Origin: JAWMQL01 sp033283165
GTDB lineage: Bacteria; Pseudomonadota; Gammaproteobacteria; Pseudomonadales; Halieaceae
Direction of reading: 5' to 3'
NCBI GenBank assembly: GCA_033283165.1
Contig: JAWMQL010000001.1
Location: 682,001-746,000, forward strand
Length of the DNA: 64,000 nucleotides
The notes under the pieces are model-generated. The model saw only the letters and a list, made by a program, of their open reading frames with translations. It was not told where the DNA came from and made no database searches. The stretch's first letter is position 1; each line of letters begins with the position of its first letter. The position numbers and the translations under genes were made by a program. Of the stretch, positions 8,596-16,457 are shown piece after piece.

Positions 8596-10191
8596 TTAAA
8601 AGCTGTAGGAAAGACTGATGGACAGGTTGTCCCGGTCCGTCAGCAGGTTGTCCAGCCCACCGTCAAAGTAGTTGGTGTAGCCCAGTTGGGCTGTGACGTT
8701 GTTGAGGTAGACACCCTGCACCGCGATATTGAAAGTGGTTGCCCCGTCGATCATGTTGGATTCGCGGATGGTGCCATCCAGGGTGTGCTGCAGGAATATC
8801 GGCAGCTTGATATCGAGTCCCGGTATGACGTTCAGGTAGGCGAACTCGGCCCGTACGGCAACTGCCATGGCGAGGTTGTCGTAGCGCAGTTCGGCGTCCT
8901 CGTGAGACTCGATGTTGGCCAGCGCGTATTCAAAGGTCAGGTTGGCATCGTCCCAAAGAGCGGTCGGCGCCAGCACGTGGGAACCACCCAACTGCAGGGA
9001 CAGCAGATCGCCAGGCTCCGGGTCGCCCTCCGCATTCACCACCGGCACGTCGGTCTTGTAGGATAATTCACCCTGTACATTGGTGATGCCCATGACGGTC
9101 GTAAAACTGGCCGCATAACCCTTGATGTCCTCGAAGTACTCGATGGTGTAGCTGTCGGGCAGGATGCCCTCCCGATTGAGCCTGAAGGCAGGGGCCTTGC
9201 TGTGGGCGTTCACATAATAGAGACCGAAATCGGTGCCGCCCTCGGTCAACCAGTGCAAGGCAGCTCCCCACTGGCCGCTGTCCGGTGGTTCCTCATCCGG
9301 TGTTTTGGGTACCGGATATACCGTGGTGGGATTGCCGTTCTCCTCGTCGACCCCGAAGGCGATCAGGAAATTCCTGGCACCCGGGCCCAGGAAATCCTGG
9401 GTACTGAACAGGCTGCCCACGCCGTTCAGGTCGGTCTCCAGCCACTCGTACTGGTAGTAGGCCTCCAGGGTGAGGTCGGTTGACAGGTCTACCTGGCCGT
9501 AGAGGGAGCCTGTCGGCAGCAGGATTTCCTTGACTTCCACCCCGGGCGTATTCGCGGCGATGGTGTCGATACGATTCTGCAAACCGTTGATGCCCTGGTA
9601 GAAGGTGGCCTCGCCCCAATTGATGACCTGTCGCCCCAGGCGCAGATCATACAGTCGGTCACCGGGCAGTTCACCGCCGGTGTAGACAAAAAAGTCCAGT
9701 ACCTCGAAACGGTCCCGGTGTGCGTCCACGGTGGCCCCGGGGAATTCCCGGAAGTCGGCATCGCCGCCGTAATTCCGGGCGGAATTATAAGTCAGGTAAT
9801 CGTCCTCATCATGGTTTGTCCGCCCGGCGTAAACGTCGTCATAGTTGGCGCGACCGCGGGAAAAAAGGCCGAAATCACGCCATTCCAGCTTCAGGTCGAC
9901 TACCGCGCTCAGTTTGTTTTGCACCAGCCCGCGGTCGAAATTGCGGCTGCCATCGTCTCCGTTGATCTTGTTGCTGAAGACGACAAGGTCGTCCCCGGGC
10001 CGGAAGCCAATCTTCTTTTTGTCCGGTGAGGCGACCCGCCACTGGGCGGCGTAGGATACCACCGTGTCCAGGTCCAGAAACACCTCGCCGTCGCCAAATT
10101 CGAATGAGGCACCCAGGGCGCCGCGCGCCAGGAGCAGCCCGGCCAGGGCAACACTGCCGGTCAAACGGGACTCTACTTTTACATACTTCAT
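8596..10191 (-). CDS. DUF1302 outer-membrane barrel protein
   Basis: A 531-residue exported protein. The signal peptide (to about residue 28) precedes the DUF1302 pattern FEFGDGEVFLDLDTVVSYAAQWRV. The rest alternates polar and aromatic residues as in an outer-membrane beta-barrel, and the last residue is Phe (SLSYSF), the usual BAM-recognition ending. Its ATG overlaps the stop codon of the RND gene in an ATGA arrangement, so the two are translationally coupled. With DUF1329 downstream it probably forms the outer-membrane part of one transport or export path. The substrate is unknown. Confidence 0.87.
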   Translation of the reverse strand: MKYVKVESRLTGSVALAGLLLARGALGASFEFGDGEVFLDLDTVVSYAAQWRVASPDKKKIGFRPGDDLVVFSNKINGDDGSRNFDRGLVQNKLSAVVDLKLEWRDFGLFSRGRANYDDVYAGRTNHDEDDYLTYNSARNYGGDADFREFPGATVDAHRDRFEVLDFFVYTGGELPGDRLYDLRLGRQVINWGEATFYQGINGLQNRIDTIAANTPGVEVKEILLPTGSLYGQVDLSTDLTLEAYYQYEWLETDLNGVGSLFSTQDFLGPGARNFLIAFGVDEENGNPTTVYPVPKTPDEEPPDSGQWGAALHWLTEGGTDFGLYYVNAHSKAPAFRLNREGILPDSYTIEYFEDIKGYAASFTTVMGITNVQGELSYKTDVPVVNAEGDPEPGDLLSLQLGGSHVLAPTALWDDANLTFEYALANIESHEDAELRYDNLAMAVAVRAEFAYLNVIPGLDIKLPIFLQHTLDGTIRESNMIDGATTFNIAVQGVYLNNVTAQLGYTNYFDGGLDNLLTDRDNLSISLSYSF

Positions 10192-12647
10192 GGCTCAACC
10201 TTGTTGCTTGCAGTACTTTCATCGGCGCTGGCCGGTGAATCGGCGACGTCGATAACGTCGCGCTGTTGAAACCTGTCCGGCCGCAGCAGGAAGCGGGCCA
10301 GAGCGGGCAGTAACCACAGCGCCCCGACCATGTTCCACAGGAACATGAAGGTCAGCAGCTTGCCCATGTCCGCCTGGAATTTGATCGGCGACCAGATCCA
10401 GGTCGCGACGCCGATTGCCAGTGTCACCCCGGTAAAACTCACAGCCTTGCCGGTCGAACTCAGGGTATTGAAGTAGGCGTCCTCGACCGACAGGCCCCGG
10501 CGCAGGAAGTGGGCCATCCGGCTGTAGATATAGATGCCGTAGTCGACGCCGACGCCCACGCCGAGGGCGATAACCGGCAGGGTGGCGACCTTGATACCGA
10601 TTCCGAGATAGGCCATCAGGGCCTGACACAGGAACGAGGTCAGCGCGAGGGGCGTGACAATGCACACGACTGCTCGCCAGGAAGCGAAGCTGACGAACAC
10701 CAGCAGGCAGACGACGCCGTATACCAGCAACAACATCCGTGTCTGGGCGTTCCCGATCTCCTGGTTGGTGGCGGCCTCGATGCCGGCGTTACCGGCGGCG
10801 AGCACGAACTTCACCCGGTCGTCGCTGTGCTGCTCGGAAAATGACTGGGCAGCGTCAATGACCCGCTGCAGAGTCTCAGCCCTGTGGTCATCGAGAAACA
10901 GGGCCACGGGCAGCAGGCTGCAACGGGTATTCATGAGAGACCCCGGCATCTGGTTGAATGTGCTACCCATCAGCCGCTGGTTGCGGCTGATGGTGGCCCA
11001 TTTGAGACTGCCCTCGTTGTAGCCGGCGGCGACAAGCTTTGCGATCTTGGTGGCCGCCATGGTGGAATTCACGCCCGGCACGTTTTCCATCTGCCAGGTG
11101 AAGCGATCTACCAGGTCGAGCGTATGATAGTCAGTGCAGGCCTGCTCCTCGGTTTCCACCATGACCACCAGGATGTCGGAACTGGTCGCGTAGTTGTCGG
11201 TGATAAAGCGATTGTCCAGGTTGTAGCGTGAGTCGGGGTGCAGCTCCGGCGCGCCCGGGTCCAGGTCACCTATTTTCAGGCTCTGGCTGCCCACGATCCC
11301 GACTCCGAAGCCGATCAGCGCCAGTACCACCGACACCCGCGCCACGCGGGGGCTGGCGCACTGAGCGACCGCGGACCACAACACCGGTTGTCGCTGTTCT
11401 TCGCGTTTCCTTCTCGCTCGCTCGATGGCACGCCTGCTGAGTCCGAAGTAGGACATCAGCACCGGCAACAGGACCAGGTTGGTGAGAATGATCACCGCAA
11501 CCCCGACACTGGCGGCAATGCCCAGGTCCCGAATCACCTGGATATCGATCATCACCATTGTGATGAAGCCAATGGCATCCGAGACCAGGGCGGTCATGCC
11601 GGGTACGTACAGGGCCCGAAAAGCCCGCCTGGCGCTGTCCAGCCGGTTGTGGCCCGCCGCGCTTTCAATGGCCACGGCGTTGATGACCTGCACGCCGTGA
11701 CTGACCGCGATGGCGAACACCAGGAACGGGATCAGGATGGAGTAGGCGTTAATGCCGTAGCCAAGCACCGTGAGCAGGCCGAGCTGCCACACGACGGCAA
11801 TGGCCGAGCACAACAGCGGGGTGAGTGCCCCGGCGATACTCCGGGAATACATGAAGAGCAGCAGGGTCGTGATGACGACGGTGATCAGGGCAAACAGGAA
11901 AATCGCGGTGATGCCATCCAGCAGGTCGCCCACGATCTTGGCGAAGCCGATGATGTGGATCCGGACCGCAGGCTTGCCGTTCTCATCGGTCGACAGGGCC
12001 TCGTATTTCTCCCTGACGTTCTCTTCCAGGGCGCGGGACAGTTCCCAGTAGTTGAGTGGCTCGCCACTGCTGGGATCACGATCGATCAGTGGTGCCTGCA
12101 CGATGCTGGAGCGGTAGTTGTCGGCCACCAGCCTGCCGACCTCGCCGGAGCGCAGGATGTTCTGGCGGAGCTGGTCCATGGCCCGGGGCGAACCGTCGTA
12201 GTTGGCATCGATGACCTTGTCGCCTTCGAAGCCCAGTTCGGTAACCTCGATCCAGCGTACGTTGGGAGTCCACAGGGAGCGCATGCGGTTGCGGTCCACC
12301 CCCGGCAGGTAGAACACCTCGTCATTGATCTGTTGCAGTATATCCAGGTACTCGGGATCGAAGATGTCACCCGAGGTATGCTCGACGGCCACCTGTATCG
12401 TCGTTCCCGCTGCTCCCAGATCCGAGGCGTGGCGCATGAAGGACTTGATGAACGGATGTTCCATCGGAATCATCTTTTCGAAACTGGCATCCGGGCGCAG
12501 GCCGGTGGTCTGGTAGCCGAAAAACAGGGTGCCCAGTAAAAACAGCAGCAACAGCAGGGGGCGGTTGTCGAAAATTATCCGCTCCAGCCAGCGCTCTTCC
12601 TCGCCGGGATGGTAGGTGTGCAGAGCGGCTTTCGATTGTTCAGTCAT
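10188..12647 (-). CDS. RND/MMPL-family exporter
   Basis: An 819-residue inner-membrane protein with two repeats, each a long periplasmic loop plus about six transmembrane helices, the MMPL/HpnN-like layout. The start shows a cytoplasmic lead and TM1 (PLLLLLFLLGTLFFGYQT) followed by the porter-type loop beginning RPDASFEKMIP. The sterol-sensing-like membrane blocks include FVFAIAVSHGVQV and GVGVDYGIYIYSRMAHF, with the charged residues expected for proton coupling. Members export lipids, hopanoids or other hydrophobic compounds. It overlaps the upstream YCF48-like gene by 8 bases and the DUF1302 gene by 4, so expression is coupled. Confidence 0.9.
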   Translation of the reverse strand: MTEQSKAALHTYHPGEEERWLERIIFDNRPLLLLLFLLGTLFFGYQTTGLRPDASFEKMIPMEHPFIKSFMRHASDLGAAGTTIQVAVEHTSGDIFDPEYLDILQQINDEVFYLPGVDRNRMRSLWTPNVRWIEVTELGFEGDKVIDANYDGSPRAMDQLRQNILRSGEVGRLVADNYRSSIVQAPLIDRDPSSGEPLNYWELSRALEENVREKYEALSTDENGKPAVRIHIIGFAKIVGDLLDGITAIFLFALITVVITTLLLFMYSRSIAGALTPLLCSAIAVVWQLGLLTVLGYGINAYSILIPFLVFAIAVSHGVQVINAVAIESAAGHNRLDSARRAFRALYVPGMTALVSDAIGFITMVMIDIQVIRDLGIAASVGVAVIILTNLVLLPVLMSYFGLSRRAIERARRKREEQRQPVLWSAVAQCASPRVARVSVVLALIGFGVGIVGSQSLKIGDLDPGAPELHPDSRYNLDNRFITDNYATSSDILVVMVETEEQACTDYHTLDLVDRFTWQMENVPGVNSTMAATKIAKLVAAGYNEGSLKWATISRNQRLMGSTFNQMPGSLMNTRCSLLPVALFLDDHRAETLQRVIDAAQSFSEQHSDDRVKFVLAAGNAGIEAATNQEIGNAQTRMLLLVYGVVCLLVFVSFASWRAVVCIVTPLALTSFLCQALMAYLGIGIKVATLPVIALGVGVGVDYGIYIYSRMAHFLRRGLSVEDAYFNTLSSTGKAVSFTGVTLAIGVATWIWSPIKFQADMGKLLTFMFLWNMVGALWLLPALARFLLRPDRFQQRDVIDVADSPASADESTASNKVEP

Positions 12648-13764
12648 CGGCGGCCGCTCCAGCGATTCGCCTGACGCCGCCCTGGCCCACCACGATCAGT
12701 TGCTCACCCGCCCGGGAGACCGCGCTGAGTCCCTGCCTGTCCGCGACCTGCACGCTGTGAAACGAGCGCCCGTCATCTTCGCTGACCAGCACCGTGCCGA
12801 CCGCGCCTACCAGGTAGACCCGCCCGTCGGGAGCCACCGTTCCGCCGGCCAGGCTCATCCTGTTCTCGCTGTCGCTGGGCGACCAGCTGGAGCCGAAATC
12901 TGTGGAGCGGAATACCGCGCCGCGCAGGCCGAAAATTATCAGGCAGTCAGGCTTCTCGCTGTAGACGACGCCGAACCAGCTGCCCTCGTAGGGAGTCTCG
13001 ACGCTTTGCCAGTGATCTCCGCCATCCAGGGAGCGGTACAGAGCACCCGCTTCACCGGCAATGAACACCCGACCCTGATCGTCGCCGGTGATACTGTTCA
13101 GATGAAATTCGTCCGGGTTGTCGACGCGATCGCTGATATTTTCCCAGTGGTGGCCGCCGTCCCGGGTTGCCAGCAGCAGATTGAAGGCCCCGACGGCAAA
13201 GCCCTTCAGGCGGTCCTGGAAGTAGACGTCCAGCAGCGGCGAGGTGAAGACGGGTTCGGCAAGCGCCGCCTCCGCATCTTCCAGGTCCCAGCGAGCTGCC
13301 TCCAGGGCGTCTTGCAGGTCCGGATCGTCCGGTCGGGCCCGCAGGGCCTGCTGCAACCCGGCAACCCGGTCGTGGGCCTGCTCCCGTGCTTCAATATTGG
13401 CCTGCTCCTGCGCTGCCAACCCATTGCGTTGCTGGCGCCAACGCTCGCCGCCGTCGTCGCTGACGAGGATCAAACCATCGTGCCCGACGGCCCAGGCCTG
13501 TCCGGACTGCCGCAGGTGAACCGCGGTCAGCATCTGGCTGGTGGGCGAGGGTGTCTGGCGCCATACCCTGCCCTGGTCAGTGGAAACCAGGATGTGTCCG
13601 CGCTCGCCCACCACCAGTAAACGATCGTGGTTACTGTCGATATCCAGCAACAGGGAGTGTTCCGCCCGCGGCATGATCAGCGCCGCGTCGCCGGCTGCCG
13701 GTCCGCTGCCGGCGAGAGCTGCCAGCAGGTAGCCTACAGCTCCCAGTTTAAGTGCCCTGCTCAC
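12640..13764 (-). CDS. YCF48/BNR-type beta-propeller with coiled-coil insert
   Basis: A 374-residue exported propeller protein and the first gene of the leftward operon. After a signal peptide (to about residue 25) come repeated YCF48/BNR blades with WR-type Asp-box motifs: STDQGRVWRQ, SDDGGERWRQ, TRDGGHHWEN, SLDGGDHWQS, STDFGSSWSP and SEDDGRSFHS. Between the second and third blades (about residues 112-172) lies a highly charged helical stretch (AAQEQANIEAREQAHDRVAG onward) that should form a coiled coil. Its place beside RND, DUF1302 and DUF1329 genes suggests a periplasmic accessory factor for that system. Confidence 0.85.
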   Translation of the reverse strand: MSRALKLGAVGYLLAALAGSGPAAGDAALIMPRAEHSLLLDIDSNHDRLLVVGERGHILVSTDQGRVWRQTPSPTSQMLTAVHLRQSGQAWAVGHDGLILVSDDGGERWRQQRNGLAAQEQANIEAREQAHDRVAGLQQALRARPDDPDLQDALEAARWDLEDAEAALAEPVFTSPLLDVYFQDRLKGFAVGAFNLLLATRDGGHHWENISDRVDNPDEFHLNSITGDDQGRVFIAGEAGALYRSLDGGDHWQSVETPYEGSWFGVVYSEKPDCLIIFGLRGAVFRSTDFGSSWSPSDSENRMSLAGGTVAPDGRVYLVGAVGTVLVSEDDGRSFHSVQVADRQGLSAVSRAGEQLIVVGQGGVRRIAGAAADD

Positions 13765-13845
13765 GTAATCACCACCTGAACCACTACTGCTTTTTTATCC
13801 TGCACATAACTATTGCACTGTAAGCGGCGCCTGCTCACCATGATG

Positions 13846-13876
13846 TTGATCAAGGCTTGTGGGTGGTCGCTATACT
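13846..13876 (+). promoter_or_regulatory. Possible promoter for the enoyl-CoA hydratase operon
   Basis: TATACT at 13871-13876 is a good -10 hexamer, with TTGATC at 13846-13851 upstream. The 19-base spacing is longer than ideal. It lies in the gap between the leftward propeller operon and the rightward acyl-CoA genes. Confidence 0.3.
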
Positions 13877-13979
13877 TCACCCGCTGGTTTATACGCTTGT
13901 ACCGTCCTGGCCATTTGCGGCATCGGCCTGGGGTGTCGGGGCGGGCTCGGTTAGGGTGGCGGGCAAAGGAGGAGTAGCG

Positions 13980-14786
13980 ATGAATAGCATTCGGTTCGAC
14001 AGACGCGGCCAGCAGGCGTGGATCACCCTGAATCGTCCGGAGGCTCGCAATACGTTGAACGGCGAGATGTTCGTGGAGTTGGCGGACGCCTGGCAGGAGG
14101 TCCGAGAGGATGACGGGATTCGCGTTGCTGTGCTGACCGGCGCCGGCGACACGGATTTTTGTGCCGGCGGCGACCTGGCCGAAGTGATTCCCCTGTGGAC
14201 CGGGGCAAGGGAGCCGGCCAATGACACCGAGCGGCGCCTGCTCGCCGACCCGATGATTCCCGACCGGATCATGTTGAAGAGCGAGCCACTGTACAAGCCG
14301 GTCATCGCCGCAATCAACGGGCGCGCGTTGGGGGGCGGCACCGAGTTGCTGCAGGCCACCGATATCCGCATTGCCGCAGCGCACGCCGAGTTTGCCCTGC
14401 CGGAGCCCCGGGTGGGCGTGGTACCGGGTGCCGGGTCCATGGTCCGGCTGGCAAGGCAACTGCCCTGGGCCCACGCCATGCGCATCCTGCTCGGCGGAGC
14501 ACCGGTCAGCGCCGAGCAGGCCCTGGTCATGGGGCTGGTATCCGAGGTGGTGCCGCTGGCGCAGTTACAGCAGCGGGCCGAGTACTACGCCGACAATATC
14601 TGCCGGCAGGCGCCGCTGGCCCTGCAGGCCATCAAACGGACCGCGCTGGAAACCCATACGCTGCCCTGGCACGAGGCGTTCCGGTACGAGATGGAACAGG
14701 CGGGAGCCGTCATGATGAGCCGCGACGCCCGCGAGGGGCCGCGCGCTTTCAAGGAGAAACGACAACCCGAGTTCAAGGGCGAGTAA
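13980..14786 (+). CDS. Enoyl-CoA hydratase/isomerase (crotonase) family
   Basis: A 268-residue crotonase. Members hydrate or rearrange CoA thioesters. The oxyanion-hole regions (DFCAGGDLAE and ALGGGTELLQATDI) are present. Both glutamates that act in true hydratases are found (Glu122 in GGGTEL, Glu142 in LPEPRVGVVPGAG), 20 residues apart as in the rat enzyme. ATG 13980 sits 6 bases after a strong AAGGAGGAG site. The frame is open farther upstream to 13857, but that stretch overlaps the promoter. Its stop overlaps the next start (TAATG), so hydratase and acyl-CoA synthetase are co-translated. Confidence 0.92.
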   Translation: MNSIRFDRRGQQAWITLNRPEARNTLNGEMFVELADAWQEVREDDGIRVAVLTGAGDTDFCAGGDLAEVIPLWTGAREPANDTERRLLADPMIPDRIMLKSEPLYKPVIAAINGRALGGGTELLQATDIRIAAAHAEFALPEPRVGVVPGAGSMVRLARQLPWAHAMRILLGGAPVSAEQALVMGLVSEVVPLAQLQQRAEYYADNICRQAPLALQAIKRTALETHTLPWHEAFRYEMEQAGAVMMSRDAREGPRAFKEKRQPEFKGE

Positions 14787-16366
14787 TGAGCGATAGCCTG
14801 TTCCAGTCAGCCTGCGGCCGGGCCCACGAGGGCATGGAGATCGCCGCCGTGGCGGCTCTCGACCCGGACCGTCCGGCGATCTATAGCGCCCGGGGCAGGC
14901 TCACATTCGGGGAACTCAACAGGCAGGCCAACCAGGTGGCGCGGATGTTGCGCGGCGCCGGTATCGAGATCGGCGATGCGGTGGCGCTGCTGTGCGGTAA
15001 TCGCCCGGAATTTGCCGTGGTGCGGTTTGCCTGTCACCGGCTGGGCGTGCGGCTGACCCCGGTGAACTGGCACCTGGCCGCGGAGGAAGTCGCCTACGTG
15101 GTGGCCAACTGCGAGGCGCGGGCACTGTTCGCCGATGCCAGGGTGGCGGACTCGGCGCGAGCGGCCCTGGCCGGCAACCAGCGCCTGCAGGTCAAGCTGG
15201 CTATCGGTGACAGTATCCCGGGATTCGAGGACTGGGCGAGTGCCCTGCAGGGTCTGGACGGATCCGATATCGAGCGCCCCAGTCTCGGCACTACCATGCT
15301 GTACACCTCCGGCACCACCGGTCGTCCCAAGGGCGTCCTGCGGCGCCAGCCGGATCCGCACAAGGCGGCCGACATGCAGGCCCTGCTGTCCGCAGTTTTC
15401 CAGTTTCAACCGGAAGCGGGCACGGACCTGGCGTTGACCACCGGACCACTGTACCACGCGGGCCCGTTCAACCTGTGCCTTACCACGCCACTGACCAGTG
15501 GCATAGGCACCGTCCTGATGGACAAGTGGAGCGCCGCTGAAACCCTGCGATTGATCGAACGTCACCGGGTGACCCACACCTTCCTGGTGCCCACCATGAT
15601 GCAGCGGCTGTTGGCGCTGGATGAGCCGCAGCGGACCGGTGCCGACCTGTCCAGCCTGCGCTTCGTGATTCACGGCGCGGCACCCTGCCCGGTGGCGGTG
15701 AAACAGGCGCTGCTTGACTGGTTCGGCCCCATTATCTGGGAAATGTTTGCCGGAACCGAGGGGCCGGGAACACTCGTATCGCCCCAGGAGTGGCTGGCAA
15801 AACCCGGCACCGTCGGCAAGCCGGGTCCCGGGCAGGTGTTGATCCTGGACGCTCAGGGGCGTTCGCTGCCGGCAGGCGAGACCGGGCAGGTCTACCTGGT
15901 CAACCCGCGGGATTCCCGCTTCAGCTATTATCGCGACGAGGACAAAACCCGCGCAGCCCAGCGCGATGGATATTTCACCGCCGGCGATATGGGCTACCTG
16001 GACGCGGACGGCTACCTGTTCCTGACCGGCCGCAGCGCGGAAGTGGTGATCAGCGCCGGGGTCAACCTGTACCCGCAGGAGGTCGACGATATTCTGTTGC
16101 AGCACCCGCAGGTGCTGGACGTGGCCTGTATCGGGGTAGCTGATGAGGACCGCGGAGAGGTGCTATGGGCCCTGGTGGTAAAGCGTGACGCGTCGCTGGG
16201 TGACGAAGAACTCGCCGGGGAACTGCTCGCCTGGTGTGACGGCCGCCTTGCGCGCCAGAAGCATCCCCGCGGCTTCGAGTTCGTGGCCTCCATTCCCCGC
16301 TCGGAAGCGGGCAAGGTGCTGCGGCGGCAACTGCGGGACCAGTTCTCCAGAGACAGGCGCCTTTAG
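14786..16366 (+). CDS. AMP-binding acyl-CoA synthetase
   Basis: A 526-residue ANL-superfamily ligase that activates a carboxylic acid to its CoA ester through an acyl-AMP. The P-loop-like motif LYTSGTTGRPKG lies at about residues 171-182. FAGTEGPG (A5-type), YFTAGDMGYLDADGYLFLTGR (A7/A8 hinge) and a C-terminal lysine in RSEAGKVLRR (A10) are all present, so the enzyme looks intact. It is coupled to the hydratase upstream. Substrate preference cannot be told from the sequence, but medium or long, or terpenoid/aromatic, acids are typical. A decayed copy of its residues 418-445 region lies 2.7 kb downstream. Confidence 0.92.
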   Translation: MSDSLFQSACGRAHEGMEIAAVAALDPDRPAIYSARGRLTFGELNRQANQVARMLRGAGIEIGDAVALLCGNRPEFAVVRFACHRLGVRLTPVNWHLAAEEVAYVVANCEARALFADARVADSARAALAGNQRLQVKLAIGDSIPGFEDWASALQGLDGSDIERPSLGTTMLYTSGTTGRPKGVLRRQPDPHKAADMQALLSAVFQFQPEAGTDLALTTGPLYHAGPFNLCLTTPLTSGIGTVLMDKWSAAETLRLIERHRVTHTFLVPTMMQRLLALDEPQRTGADLSSLRFVIHGAAPCPVAVKQALLDWFGPIIWEMFAGTEGPGTLVSPQEWLAKPGTVGKPGPGQVLILDAQGRSLPAGETGQVYLVNPRDSRFSYYRDEDKTRAAQRDGYFTAGDMGYLDADGYLFLTGRSAEVVISAGVNLYPQEVDDILLQHPQVLDVACIGVADEDRGEVLWALVVKRDASLGDEELAGELLAWCDGRLARQKHPRGFEFVASIPRSEAGKVLRRQLRDQFSRDRRL

Positions 16367-16457
16367 GCTGGTGTATATTCACGCAACATCTGTAAGGAAG
16401 CACCGGGACCGGGGAAAACACGCTGCCCCGGGCCACACTCAAAAGGACTTGTAGGCG

